55,316 bases of DNA from a bacterium (GCA_023667365.1 JAMPAG010000010.1:1-55316), one strand, 5' to 3'; shown: positions 9,461 through 17,989, counted from the first letter of the stretch. The notes: generated by a model from the letters alone, not told the origin. Numbers and translations: made by a program.

Positions 9461-10504
9461 ATGTTTTTTAGCACAAAAAAAGGCCGGATACATTCGCTGC
9501 TTTTTTCGGCGGCTGTTTTGTTTCTGTTTACGACGCCGCTTCCGGCAAATGCGGAGATTATCGGAGAAAAAGAAAGCTTCCCTGACAGCATCATTACGGA
9601 CATGGGAATGCTGCCGGCGGCAAGGCTTTCCACGAGCGATGTTTATTATGCGAATCCAACCAATGCATATCAGGAATTAAAGGTTGCGGCGCAGTACACC
9701 CGGCAGGGAGAATACTATTTTATTGTAGATACTTACCATGACCAGATTTTATATTCGGAGACAGCGGGAGGTTCGATACAGGACTGGAAAGTTATGACGG
9801 TAGATGTGAATAAGCCGCATGCGGTCGCAAGCGATGGAGAGAAGTATTTAGTGGCTGATACGGACAATCATCGTGTTCTGGTCTTTGAATGGCTGAGCGG
9901 GCGGTTTCAAAATACGCAATGCCTTGCCGACATCGGGGTGCGTCCGCACTATATTACATATGACAGTATCACGGACAGTTTCTTTGTATGGAGCTCTATG
10001 ACAGGGGAAATGTATATTTTGAAGCAGGATCCGCAATCGGGTCTGATATGTATTCAGGAGAAGCGGACGGTGCGTGAGCTGAGTCCGTATTATGTCCGCT
10101 CATTTACCATTCTTGGAGATCAGATTTTATTTCCCTCCGGAACGAATGGACGGATTGTTGTTGTCGATAAGGATACCTTTGAGGTTCTGGAGCGGTATCC
10201 CGTGCCGGATGAGATTGCGGGTATGGCATGCGTGAAATTGATCGGGGATTCTTATTATATTTCTGTGGCATGTGATCTGTTTGGGAATCAGGAATGTGCG
10301 GCATTGCTGCGCACAACCGATCTGTCAGGACTGAGCCGGGGAGCGTATGAAAATATAAGTGAACAAAAAAACGTCAGCGGGATACCGTATTATATTGAAA
10401 TGGTCAACGGTTTTTATTATATGACGAATCACTGTGCAAAGGAGAGCGTATTACGATTTAAGATTACGGGTAACTATATTGAGGAAATGAAAATCATTTT
10501 TTAA
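9461..10504 (+). CDS. Secreted beta-propeller-like (NHL-type) protein
   Basis: A 347-residue exported protein. A signal peptide (about 1-30, ending near ANA) is followed by repeated blades with patterns such as YFIVDTYHDQILYSE, PHAVASDGEKYLVADTDNHR and GTNGRIVVVDKDTFEVLE, which match NHL/YVTN-type propeller repeats. There are no catalytic motifs I recognise. It follows the metallophosphoesterase gene by 33 bases with AGAGGGAAAG as a ribosome binding site, so it is likely co-transcribed. It could serve as an extracellular partner or ligand-binding protein for the VWA protein or the kinase's outer domain, which is inference from position. Confidence 0.65.
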   Translation: MFFSTKKGRIHSLLFSAAVLFLFTTPLPANAEIIGEKESFPDSIITDMGMLPAARLSTSDVYYANPTNAYQELKVAAQYTRQGEYYFIVDTYHDQILYSETAGGSIQDWKVMTVDVNKPHAVASDGEKYLVADTDNHRVLVFEWLSGRFQNTQCLADIGVRPHYITYDSITDSFFVWSSMTGEMYILKQDPQSGLICIQEKRTVRELSPYYVRSFTILGDQILFPSGTNGRIVVVDKDTFEVLERYPVPDEIAGMACVKLIGDSYYISVACDLFGNQECAALLRTTDLSGLSRGAYENISEQKNVSGIPYYIEMVNGFYYMTNHCAKESVLRFKITGNYIEEMKIIF

Positions 10505-10574
10505 TAATTTGTGATCGGGTTACTGTAAATTTGCGCTCGCGTCCGGGCAGGCACGCGAAGAAAGGAGTCTCGTT

Positions 10575-11834
10575 ATGAATCGGAAGAAAAAGTTTTTTGT
10601 TTCAGTCGTCGCAGTGGTTCTGCTGTTGTCAAACGGTATGACGGCGTTCGCGGGAGTATCTTATAGCCAGCATTCCGACTTAGGTTCTTATGATTATCTT
10701 GAAGAAGGCTTAACCCCTGTTGTAGTCAGACCGAGTCCGTACGAGGACGTATTTCTTGAATCGTATCAATTTAATATCTATTATTCTGTGAGTCAGGAAA
10801 GACCGGAATTTTATTCACCGATAACGGCTCCGTGGAGAAGCAATCCGACACGGGCGTTGTTTCTCTATACGGATCGGAGCAGTAAGCCGGATGACCCTCC
10901 ATACGATAACGAATACAGATATGAATATGACGAGCGGGGGAATCTTACGGTTGTAACAGACTCTAATTCGAAGGGAACATTTTTTGAGATACATCAGTAT
11001 ACCTATGATGAGCAGGACAGACTTTTATCTGAAACCCGCACCCGAAATATGGGCGGTTCGGGCTGGAGCAACCCTTCAACAACGCAGTATACCTATGATG
11101 CGAACGGCAATCTTTTGTCTGAAGTCTGGGATGGGCATTCAAACAAATGGACCTATGACGCGCAGGGAAATCTTTCGTCGGGGACTTTTACTGACAGCGA
11201 TGGTTCGGTAACATATAAATATACACGCGACGCACAGGGTAATCTGTTGCAGTCCACCTGTTCCCTGTACGGAGATAAGGTTACGCACACTTTAAATTAT
11301 GACGAGTGGGGTCTGGATACAGATTATATTATCAGGAGTTATAATCCCGGCAGTTATGAAGAGCATCGGTATACCTATGACTATGACGGGACGGGCAGCA
11401 ATCTGTATCTGTGGGCGCACGATATTACCGATTATGTGGAGGAAGGCAACTTCAAAGAGATCCAATATACCTATGACGAGATGGGCAATGTGACGACGCA
11501 TTTCTTTTATAACAGTTTTTATTATGAGCTGGAAACAGATGAGCTCACCTATGACGCGGCGGGACGTCTGTTGACGCATGTCAATGAGTCAGAGCCGCTG
11601 CAGGATTCATTGATTGTTATACCTAATTATTTTGATGAGCAATATATCTATGACGAGATGGGCAATCTGGCGACGTATGCCTATCACGGCTATGTGGGAT
11701 TCGATAAAAGACCATATTGGTTCAAAACATATCAGTATACTTATGACGCGATGGGGAATCTTCTGACTTGTACCTATACTTCGGAGAGCAAATCCGGTAC
11801 CGTGACCCAAAGCTGGCAATTTTTCTACGACTAA
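10575..11834 (+). CDS. Secreted YD-repeat (RHS-like) protein
   Basis: A 419-residue protein with a clear signal peptide (basic MNRKKKFF, hydrophobic core, cut near AFAG). The rest is a run of about ten YD repeats, of the type YTYDANGNLLSE and YTYDEMGNVTTH, the module of RHS and teneurin proteins. It ends with repeats and has no polymorphic toxin domain or RHS core motif after them, so it is more likely a surface binding protein than a complete RHS toxin. The start at ATG 10575 is set by AAAGGAG just upstream. A strong terminator at 11882-11919 ends the operon after it. Confidence 0.8.
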   Translation: MNRKKKFFVSVVAVVLLLSNGMTAFAGVSYSQHSDLGSYDYLEEGLTPVVVRPSPYEDVFLESYQFNIYYSVSQERPEFYSPITAPWRSNPTRALFLYTDRSSKPDDPPYDNEYRYEYDERGNLTVVTDSNSKGTFFEIHQYTYDEQDRLLSETRTRNMGGSGWSNPSTTQYTYDANGNLLSEVWDGHSNKWTYDAQGNLSSGTFTDSDGSVTYKYTRDAQGNLLQSTCSLYGDKVTHTLNYDEWGLDTDYIIRSYNPGSYEEHRYTYDYDGTGSNLYLWAHDITDYVEEGNFKEIQYTYDEMGNVTTHFFYNSFYYELETDELTYDAAGRLLTHVNESEPLQDSLIVIPNYFDEQYIYDEMGNLATYAYHGYVGFDKRPYWFKTYQYTYDAMGNLLTCTYTSESKSGTVTQSWQFFYD

Positions 11835-11881
11835 TCTCCTTTGGTAGGGCAAAGCCAGAAACAGGAACGGACGATCAAAAG

Positions 11882-11919
11882 CCTGTCAGGGCAAAAAATG
11901 TTTGCCTTGGCAGGTTTTT
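11882..11919 (+). terminator. Rho-independent terminator after the signalling operon
   Basis: A 14-bp stem (CCTGTCAGGGCAAA with TTTGCCTTGGCAGG, two G-T pairs), a five-base loop and a run of five T. It lies 48 bases after the YD-repeat gene. Confidence 0.85.
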
Positions 11920-12036
11920 GAAAAAGTGGGATATTACGGAGAAAGCAAGCTGATTTGGCGTTACTTTTTTCGGATGATGGAAAAGGCAAAAATGCATAAA
12001 ACACAAAAATGCAAATAAAAAGAGTGAGGGTGGAAA

Positions 12037-13119
12037 ATGAAACGAAAAATTCTAATAATGATGACGATCGGAAGCGTTCTCCTTATGGCATTGGCGGGGT
12101 GCGGAGATTCATCTGAAAGCCGGTTGACATCGGACTGGGCAACAAGTTTAGACTGGGGAAGAAACGAAGAGCAAGGACGTTCTGATGATTCAGAAGCCGA
12201 AACGACTGGAGCTGAAAACGAAGCAGAGCACACTGACGGTTTGGAAGCGGAAATGGATGGAGACAAAGAAGCAGACCGCCTTGACGACTCAGAAGCTGAA
12301 ATGACGGAAGAAACCGAAAGCGAAGAAGAATCAGGAACAGAAATAGAAATTCCGGTAGGTGGAGAGCCCGGTCTTTATCAATCGGACGGAAGTTTTATCC
12401 CGTGGGACGATTTGGGGATAGATGTAGAAACTAATTATACTTATGACAATTATAATACAAAAGAAAAAAGTCCTTGCAAAGTTTTTACAGACAATAATTA
12501 TGATGGATATTTAGTTTTTCCAGATGATATAACAAAGATAGGAAATCAGGCTTTTTACCGATGTACCTCTCTTACAGGCATTGATTTAAGCAATATACAA
12601 ATAACAAAGATAGGAGATCTTGCTTTTTGTGCTTGTGAGTCTCTTACAAGTGTTGATTTAGGTAATACACAAATAACAAGCATAGGAGAGTCTGCTTTTG
12701 GTGAGTGTCATTCTCTTACAAGTATTAATTTGCCGGATACTCTAACACGTATAAAACGGGATGCTTTTGTGGATTGTGAGTCTCTTAAAAGTATAGATTT
12801 AAGTCATACACAAATAACAAGTATAGAATATCAAGCTTTTTTGGATGCCGCGCTTGAAAGTATTGATTTGCCAGATTCTTTGACAAGCATAGGATATGAT
12901 GCTTTTGCGTATACATCTCTTACAAGTATTGATTTGCCAGATTCTTTAGATAGTATAGATTATTACGCTTTTGCAGGGGCACCTCTTACAAATATCAATT
13001 ACGCTGGGACAATGAGGGAATGGGAAAATATAGATAAGGCTGAGGAATGGTATACGAGTTTGTTTACTGATCCCGTATTACAAACCATCACCTGCTCAGA
13101 CGGAGTCATTACCCTCTGA
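12037..13119 (+). CDS. BspA-like leucine-rich repeat lipoprotein
   Basis: A 360-residue lipoprotein. The signal peptide ends in the lipobox LALAGC-like MALAGCG, so Cys near residue 22 would be lipidated. An acidic Glu/Asp-rich spacer (about 25-110) precedes six or so BspA-type LRR_5 repeats (about 150-335) with the pattern SIGESAFGECHSLTSINLPD. The repeats are also visible in DNA as roughly 69-base units (12600-12990). The repeat half is much richer in A and T than the neighbouring genes. BspA proteins bind host or bacterial surface ligands; the ligand here is unknown. ATG 12037 has GAGTGAGGG upstream. Confidence 0.82.
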   Translation: MKRKILIMMTIGSVLLMALAGCGDSSESRLTSDWATSLDWGRNEEQGRSDDSEAETTGAENEAEHTDGLEAEMDGDKEADRLDDSEAEMTEETESEEESGTEIEIPVGGEPGLYQSDGSFIPWDDLGIDVETNYTYDNYNTKEKSPCKVFTDNNYDGYLVFPDDITKIGNQAFYRCTSLTGIDLSNIQITKIGDLAFCACESLTSVDLGNTQITSIGESAFGECHSLTSINLPDTLTRIKRDAFVDCESLKSIDLSHTQITSIEYQAFLDAALESIDLPDSLTSIGYDAFAYTSLTSIDLPDSLDSIDYYAFAGAPLTNINYAGTMREWENIDKAEEWYTSLFTDPVLQTITCSDGVITL

Positions 13120-13306
13120 TACAAACCCATAAACAGGCTTGCGATCCCGGCAGGAAAAACATCCGCTTTTGCAGTTGGCAGTATTTCTATCATACCATCA
13201 GCGGAGAGAAAACTTATATAGAAACAACGGGAAAGCCCGGCAGAATCAATGGGTTGCGGCATTTAACAAATGCCTAAAATACATAAAACAAAGGAGAGAA
13301 AGAAAA
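13120..13306 (+). other. Gap between the LRR gene and the next gene; possible gene remnant
   Basis: No start-bearing gene is supported here. One frame is open from 13119 to the TAA near 13274 and reads like protein (ending TTGKPGRINGLRHLTNA), but it has no start codon and I do not recognise it. It may be the tail of a lost gene. Confidence 0.2.
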
Positions 13307-13813
13307 ATGAAAAAGTTGCTTAAAAAACTATCAGACAAGTTATCAGTAGACGGTTATAATCCACTTAACGGCTTTAATATCTTTTTATCCATTTTGAGTG
13401 GTTTGGCCTTAGGACTTTTTATTGTGGGAATTTGCACGGAGTCAAGCGGCGATATTGGACATATTCCTTTAATCGTTGGTATTGTCTGCTTTTTGTTTTT
13501 GCTTTTTAGAAATAGAAAGCTTAAAAAAATACCCCAAATAATAATTATTTCTGTTGTATCCACGCTAGTAGGTGCGGTATTAGGTATATTGATCATTATT
13601 GTAGCTGCGTTCCTGCTATGGCTTGGAGGGTGGGGTAACCCCGAAAAATCATCGGACGGACAATCAAGTGATGAATCAAGTGGAAATAATTGGTCTAAAC
13701 AATACAGCCAATCGAAAGGTGAGTATTCTACAGACGGTCAAGGGAATTTTAAGGACCAATACGGAAATGATGTTTACAATCCTCAAGGCGTCAGCGATTA
13801 CGACAAATTATAA
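13307..13813 (+). CDS. Small membrane protein with Ser/Asn/Gln-rich tail
   Basis: 168 residues, family not recognised. Three hydrophobic segments (about 25-45, 52-68 and 75-107) are followed by a hydrophilic tail rich in Ser, Asn and Gln that ends DYDKL. The ATG at 13307 is set by AAAGGAGAG at about 13290; the frame is open further upstream to 13139 without a ribosome binding site. Base use is AT-rich like the preceding LRR gene. A terminator follows at 13855-13886. Function unknown. Confidence 0.65.
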   Translation: MKKLLKKLSDKLSVDGYNPLNGFNIFLSILSGLALGLFIVGICTESSGDIGHIPLIVGIVCFLFLLFRNRKLKKIPQIIIISVVSTLVGAVLGILIIIVAAFLLWLGGWGNPEKSSDGQSSDESSGNNWSKQYSQSKGEYSTDGQGNFKDQYGNDVYNPQGVSDYDKL

Positions 13814-13854
13814 AGAGGCAGTCAACAAAATAATGAAAGTTACTACTTTAAGTA

Positions 13855-13886
13855 AAAACTTCCTGTCTTAGTGGCAGGAAGTTTTT
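13855..13886 (+). terminator. Rho-independent terminator
   Basis: AAAACTTCCTGTC pairs with GGCAGGAAGTTTT around a short loop and is followed by more T. It closes the small membrane protein transcript. Confidence 0.85.
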
Positions 13887-14010
13887 ATAAGGTAAGCCCT
13901 GTTGAGCATAATCGACTAATCAGCAAAGCAATTTAATATCACAATAACAGCGTAAAGGCGCATGGAAACAGTAAAATGCAAATCATGCTTGAAAAAATTT
14001 TCATCAGGAG

Positions 14011-14040
14011 TTGCAAAAGTCAATCTGAATGGGGTATAAT
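14011..14040 (+). promoter_or_regulatory. Sigma-A promoter of the AAA ATPase gene
   Basis: TTGCAA at 14011-14016 and a perfect TATAAT at 14035-14040, 18 bases apart. Transcription would begin at about 14047, inside the palindrome at 14042-14083. Confidence 0.75.
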
Positions 14041-14041
14041 T

Positions 14042-14083
14042 CTAGTGAAAATTTTTGCGATAACTCGCAAAAATTTTCACTAG
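14042..14083. repeat. Perfect 19-bp inverted repeat at the transcription start
   Basis: The left arm CTAGTGAAAATTTTTGCGA (14042-14060) and its exact complement (14065-14083) flank a TAAC loop. The element sits between the -10 box and the ribosome binding site (AAAAAGGAG) of the ATPase gene. It has no T-run, so it is not a terminator. A weaker relative, GAAAAAATTTTC, lies at about 13991-14002, upstream of the -35 box. It could be an operator or a 5' mRNA hairpin. Confidence 0.85.
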
Positions 14084-14099
14084 AAAAAGGAGCTATGAC

Positions 14100-15353
14100 A
14101 TGGAAATTAAGAGGGACATCTATCTGAATCAACTTATCAGTAAGAAACATAATGGACTTATCAAGGTGGTGACTGGAATCCGGCGCTGTGGAAAGTCCTA
14201 CTTGTTGTTTCATCTGTTCAAGAATCATTTGTTAGCAGAAGGAACGGACGAACAACACATGATAGAAATTGCGTTTGACTCTTTTGAGAATAAGCGTTTT
14301 CGTGATCCGAATGTTCTGTATCCTTATCTCAAGGAGCAGATCAAAGATGATGGAATGTACTATGTGCTGCTGGACGAAGTGCAGCTTTTGGGAGAATTTG
14401 AATCTGTACTAAACAGTTTGATTTATATGAGAAATGTGGACGTATATGTGACAGGGAGCAATGCCCGTTTTTTGTCCAAGGATGTGATTACCGAATTTCG
14501 AGGGCGGGGAGATGAAGTTCATATGCAGCCGCTCAGCTTTGCTGAATTTATGTCCGTTTATCAGGGGACAAAACAGGACGGTTGGAATGAATATATGCTT
14601 TACGGTGGGCTTCCTCCCATCACGAAGATTTCAAGTCCGGAGGAAAAAATTCATTTCTTGAAGATGTTGTTTGAGGAGACCTATATTTCGGATATTGTTG
14701 GCAGACATAATGTGCGCAATCGGGCAGAATTGGAAGAAATTCTGAATATTCTTTCATCTGCGATCGGTTCGCTTACAAACCCGGCAAAGTTGTCGGCAGT
14801 ATTCAAAACTGTCAAGCAGAAAACCATCAGCAACACGACGATCAAAAGGTATATTGATTATTTTTGTGATTCTTTTCTGATTGACAGTGCTGTTCGTTAT
14901 GATATTAAAGGGAAAAAGTATATTGACACACCGGTCAAATATTACTTTACCGATTTGGGATTGCGCAATGCCCGTCTCAATTTTCGCCAATTGGAAGAAA
15001 CTCATGCAATGGAGAATATCATTTTTAATGAGCTGAAAATACGTGGCTTTAATGTGGATGTGGGCATTATTACTCTGAATAAAACCAATGAGAAGGGCCA
15101 CGGAACCCGCAAGCAGTTGGAAATTGATTTTGTCTGTAACAAAGGCTCTAAGCGTTATTATATCCAGTCAGCCTATGCGATTCCGGATCAGGCAAAGATG
15201 GAACAGGAGCAGCGCTCTCTGATGCTGACGGGCGATTTCTTCAAGAAGATTATCATCACGAAAAATGCGCCTGCACCGTATTACAATGACGATGGGGTGC
15301 TGATTATGAGTATTTATGATTTTCTGTTGAATGAGAGTAGTTTGAATCATTGA
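14100..15353 (+). CDS. AAA ATPase with DUF4143 domain
   Basis: A 417-residue member of the AAA_14/DUF4143 family. Walker A is GIRRCGKS (26-33), Walker B is VLLDEVQLL (about 92-100), a sensor-type TGSNARFL follows (about 118-125), and the C-terminal DUF4143 region is nuclease-like (LEIDFVCNKGSKRYYIQSAY, about 340-360). The DFxxxxxxxxYxxQ pattern resembles a PD-(D/E)XK core. The family is common in accessory DNA of gut anaerobes and its function is unknown; defence and toxin roles have been suspected. ATG 14100 follows AAAAAGGAG. It has its own promoter and palindrome and its own terminator (15364-15396). Confidence 0.85.
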   Translation: MEIKRDIYLNQLISKKHNGLIKVVTGIRRCGKSYLLFHLFKNHLLAEGTDEQHMIEIAFDSFENKRFRDPNVLYPYLKEQIKDDGMYYVLLDEVQLLGEFESVLNSLIYMRNVDVYVTGSNARFLSKDVITEFRGRGDEVHMQPLSFAEFMSVYQGTKQDGWNEYMLYGGLPPITKISSPEEKIHFLKMLFEETYISDIVGRHNVRNRAELEEILNILSSAIGSLTNPAKLSAVFKTVKQKTISNTTIKRYIDYFCDSFLIDSAVRYDIKGKKYIDTPVKYYFTDLGLRNARLNFRQLEETHAMENIIFNELKIRGFNVDVGIITLNKTNEKGHGTRKQLEIDFVCNKGSKRYYIQSAYAIPDQAKMEQEQRSLMLTGDFFKKIIITKNAPAPYYNDDGVLIMSIYDFLLNESSLNH

Positions 15354-15363
15354 TTCAGATTCC

Positions 15364-15396
15364 GGCTGTCAAGAAAAAATACTTGACAGCCTTTTT
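15364..15396 (+). terminator. Terminator of the ATPase gene, overlapping the next promoter
   Basis: GGCTGTCAAG (15364-15373) pairs exactly with CTTGACAGCC (15382-15391), followed by five T. The right arm contains the TTGACA that serves as the -35 box of the ylxM promoter. Confidence 0.85.
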
Positions 15397-15411
15397 GTTA
15401 TCCTGTATGAT
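15383..15411 (+). promoter_or_regulatory. Sigma-A promoter of ylxM-ffh
   Basis: Consensus TTGACA at 15383-15388 and TATGAT at 15406-15411, 17 bases apart. It lies 35 bases before the ylxM start and drives the conserved translation/secretion block. Confidence 0.85.
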
Positions 15412-15445
15412 AGCAAAGTGTGATGATGGGAGAGGGGCTGACCGT

Positions 15446-15889
15446 ATGGAAAAAATCGTGGAACAGGGATTGTTGTATGATTTTTACGGAGAACTTCTGA
15501 CTGCACACCAGAGGCAGATTTATGAGGATGCGGTCTATCATGACATGTCTCTTACGGAGATCGCGGATATTCAGGGAATCAGCAGGCAGGGCGTACATGA
15601 TCTGCTCCGCCGCTGTGACAGAATTTTGGAACAGTATGAGGCGCAGCTCGGACTTGTAAAGAAGTTTACGTTGATTAAAGAGAAAGCGCAGCGCATCGAC
15701 GCACTGGTGCAGGAATTGCAGGAGCAGACAGAACCCGGAGCGCCGCAGGAAGAATTGTCAGGGCGCAAAAAGCAGGATGCCGGGACGGCGCAGCGGGAAT
15801 GGCGGGAGACGCTGGTTATGGAGCCGGGAAAGCAGGGGAATCTGGCAGCGATCCGGGCGCTTTCCCGTGAGATCATGGAAGAGCTGTAG
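15446..15889 (+). CDS. ylxM: YlxM/p13-like helix-turn-helix protein
   Basis: A UPF0122 family protein, the partner gene of ffh in Firmicutes. The N-terminal part carries a sigma-70 region 4-like helix-turn-helix (LTEIADIQGISRQGVHDLLRR, about residues 35-55). Family members are usually about 110 residues; this one is 147 with an extra charged Gln/Glu-rich C-terminus. ATG 15446 is the first with a ribosome binding site (GGGAGAGGGG). The frame runs further upstream through the promoter, which rules out the longer start. It lies 15 bases before ffh. The usual upstream neighbour ftsY is missing and an accessory ATPase sits there instead. Confidence 0.87.
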   Translation: MEKIVEQGLLYDFYGELLTAHQRQIYEDAVYHDMSLTEIADIQGISRQGVHDLLRRCDRILEQYEAQLGLVKKFTLIKEKAQRIDALVQELQEQTEPGAPQEELSGRKKQDAGTAQREWRETLVMEPGKQGNLAAIRALSREIMEEL

Positions 15890-15904
15890 CAGGGGAGACG
15901 GTAA

Positions 15905-17266
15905 ATGGCATTTGAGAGTTTAACCGATAAGCTGAGTAATATATTCAAGAGTCTGCGGGGAAAAGGGCGCCTGACCGAGGAGGACGTCAGGACGGCGCTC
16001 AAAGAAGTGAAGATGGCGTTGCTGGAGGCGGACGTCAATTTCAAGGTTGTCAAGCAGTTTGTTTCCACCGTGCAGGAGCGTGCGGTCGGCAGCGACGTTC
16101 TAAACGGCTTGAATCCCGGTCAGACAGTTATTAAGATCGTAAATGAAGAAATGATTGCGCTCATGGGATCCGAGACGACGGAGATCGCCTATCAGCCCGG
16201 AAAAGCGATCACGGTCATCATGATGAGCGGCTTACAGGGCGCCGGAAAAACAACGGCGACGGCAAAGCTGGCGGGCAAGATGAAACTGAAAGGCAAAAAG
16301 CCGCTGCTTGTCGCCTGTGACATCTATCGTCCGGCGGCGATCAAGCAGTTGCAGGTAAACGGGGAAAAGGTTCAGGTGGATGTATTTTCCATGGGAGAAA
16401 ATCATTCCCCGGTCAATATTGCCAAAGCGGCGATTGAACATGCGCAGAAAAACGGGCATGACGTGGTGATCTTAGATACCGCAGGACGGCTGCATATCGA
16501 CGAAGATATGATGAAAGAGCTTCAGGAGATCAAGTCGCATGTGACCGTGCATCAGACCCTGCTTGTTGTGGATGCGATGACAGGACAGGATGCGGTCAAC
16601 GTCGCGAAGGAGTTTGATGACAAAGTCGGCGTGGACGGTATTATTTTAAGCAAGCTTGACGGCGATACGAGAGGCGGTGCGGCGTTGTCCGTCAAGGCGG
16701 TGACGGGCAGACCGATCCTGTATGTCGGCATGGGAGAGAAACTGACCGATTTAGAGCAGTTTTATCCGGACCGCATGGCGAGCCGAATCCTCGGCATGGG
16801 CGACGTGCTTTCACTCATTGAGAAAGCACAGAACGAGATTGAAATCGACGAAGATAAATCAAAGAAAATGGCTTCCAATATGAAAAAAGGGAAGTTTGAC
16901 TTTGAGGATTATCTGGAAAGTATGAAGCAGATGAAGAATATGGGCGGATTGTCCAGCATTCTTTCCATGTTACCGGGAATGGGATCGAAAATGGGCGATA
17001 TTAGTTCCATGATTGACGACAAACAGCTTGGGCAGTTTGAGGCGATCGTTCTTTCCATGACGCCGGAGGAGCGGCGCAGTCCGAAGCTGCTCAATCCGAG
17101 CAGAAAGCACAGGATCGCGCGGGGCGCAGGCGTGGACATTGCCATTGTCAACCGTTTTATCAAACAGTTTGAGCAGGGGCAGAAAATGATGAAGCAGATG
17201 GGCGGTTTTTCCAAAAAGCGCCACGGAGGCTTCGGCGGGTTAGGCGGTATGAGATTCCCGTTCTAA
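15905..17266 (+). CDS. ffh: Signal recognition particle protein Ffh
   Basis: A 453-residue SRP54 GTPase that binds signal sequences of nascent membrane and secreted proteins and docks with FtsY. It has an N domain (1-85), a G domain with [14 protein letters not shown] (about 106-119), DTAGRLHID (about 190) and [11 protein letters not shown] (about 245), and a Met-rich M domain (about 325-445, for instance [15 protein letters not shown]). The M domain contains the RNA-binding helix region [11 protein letters not shown]. Full length, with normal order of parts. It follows ylxM by 15 bases. A short stem (CCCGTTC/GAACGGG, 17257-17277) has the stop codon in its loop. Confidence 0.97.
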   Translation: MAFESLTDKLSNIFKSLRGKGRLTEEDVRTALKEVKMALLEADVNFKVVKQFVSTVQERAVGSDVLNGLNPGQTVIKIVNEEMIALMGSETTEIAYQPGKAITVIMMSGLQGAGKTTATAKLAGKMKLKGKKPLLVACDIYRPAAIKQLQVNGEKVQVDVFSMGENHSPVNIAKAAIEHAQKNGHDVVILDTAGRLHIDEDMMKELQEIKSHVTVHQTLLVVDAMTGQDAVNVAKEFDDKVGVDGIILSKLDGDTRGGAALSVKAVTGRPILYVGMGEKLTDLEQFYPDRMASRILGMGDVLSLIEKAQNEIEIDEDKSKKMASNMKKGKFDFEDYLESMKQMKNMGGLSSILSMLPGMGSKMGDISSMIDDKQLGQFEAIVLSMTPEERRSPKLLNPSRKHRIARGAGVDIAIVNRFIKQFEQGQKMMKQMGGFSKKRHGGFGGLGGMRFPF

Positions 17267-17277
17267 AAAAGAACGGG
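17257..17277 (+). other. Stem-loop enclosing the ffh stop codon
   Basis: CCCGTTC and GAACGGG pair perfectly around a TAAAAAA loop that contains the stop codon. No T-run follows, so it is not a normal terminator. It may be a weak pause or an RNA processing site between ffh and rpsP. Confidence 0.5.
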
Positions 17278-17358
17278 GTCCATCCTATAAATTGCGGCCG
17301 GCATGAGAGGTGCAGCCGCGGGAACAAAAAACAAACAGATACTTTGGAGGAAAAAGAA

Positions 17359-17604
17359 ATGGCAGTAAAGATCAGATTAAGAAGAATCGGACAGAAGAAG
17401 AGACCGCTTTACAGAATCGTGGTGGCTGATTCGAGAGTATCCAGAAACGGCAAGTGCATCGAGGAGATCGGTACCTATGATCCGAATACGGAGAAGGCAA
17501 CCGTAAAAGTGAACGAGGAGCTTGCGAAGAAGTGGCTTGCAAACGGCGCGCAGCCGACGGAGACCGTTGCCAGACTGTTAAAGAATGCCGGCATCGAGAA
17601 GTAA
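17359..17604 (+). CDS. rpsP: 30S ribosomal protein S16
   Basis: An 81-residue S16, a small-subunit protein needed for 30S assembly. It starts [20 protein letters not shown] and contains [18 protein letters not shown] and YDPNTEK, all family hallmarks. ATG 17359 is preceded by TTTGGAGG (17343-17350). It sits between ffh and khpA in the usual Firmicute order. Confidence 0.98.
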   Translation: MAVKIRLRRIGQKKRPLYRIVVADSRVSRNGKCIEEIGTYDPNTEKATVKVNEELAKKWLANGAQPTETVARLLKNAGIEK

Positions 17605-17659
17605 GACTGCTTCAAGAGAACCCATTGTTTAACGGCATGTGTCGTTTCGGAGGTGGATG

Positions 17660-17887
17660 ATGAAAGAATTGGTAGAAGTCATTGCAAAGGCACTTGTGGA
17701 TTATCCCGATGAAGTGGTAGTCACGGAGAAAGAAAACGGCAGAAATGTGACCGTTGAGCTTCATGTTGCGCCTGCCGATATGGGGAAAGTCATCGGCAAA
17801 CAGGGTCGCATTGCAAAAGCGATCCGGTCAGTGGTAAAGGCGGCGTCTTCAAAGGATAATAAGCGCGTGGATGTAGAAATTGTATAA
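17660..17887 (+). CDS. khpA: KH-domain RNA-binding protein KhpA (YlqC)
   Basis: A 75-residue single KH domain with the GxxG loop VIGKQGRIAKAIRSVV. In Firmicutes this small protein pairs with KhpB to bind RNA and affects cell division and envelope growth. ATG 17660 is 6 bases after GGAGG (17649-17653); an ATG at 17657 is too close. The stop codon is followed directly by the first intergenic hairpin repeat. Confidence 0.95.
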   Translation: MKELVEVIAKALVDYPDEVVVTEKENGRNVTVELHVAPADMGKVIGKQGRIAKAIRSVVKAASSKDNKRVDVEIV

Positions 17888-17987
17888 AAAAGAGTTTCGC
17901 TTGCGCGAAACTCTTTCGAAGAAATGCCGCAGGCATTTCTTTTGGAATCGCAAGCGATTCTTCTGGGGTTGCAAAATTTCCTATAGC
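17885..17987 (+). repeat. Paired-hairpin intergenic repeat, copy 1
   Basis: Starts at the khpA stop codon. Hairpin 1 is AAAGAGTTTCGC/GCGAAACTCTTT (17889-17916, 12 bp, TTGC loop). Hairpin 2 is AAGAAATGCC/GGCATTTCTT (17919-17941). An extra third hairpin is GAATCG/CGATTC (17945-17960). The tail is TTCTGGGG...AAATTTCCTATAG. The unit belongs to a family with copies at 17990, 18688, 27070, 38001, 39590, 42505 and 55247. Hairpin 1 is followed by CTTTCG rather than a long T-run, so it is at best a weak terminator. Confidence 0.85.
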
Positions 17988-17989
17988 TT

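Noticed and set aside
10575..11834. Complete RHS toxin with immunity gene
   Set aside because: The protein ends in YD repeats, has no toxin domain or RHS core motif, and no small immunity-like gene follows before the terminator.
12037..13119. Recent transposon insertion around the accessory genes
   Set aside because: No transposase, integrase, terminal repeats or target duplications were found between 12 and 15.4 kb or between 19.5 and 21.4 kb.
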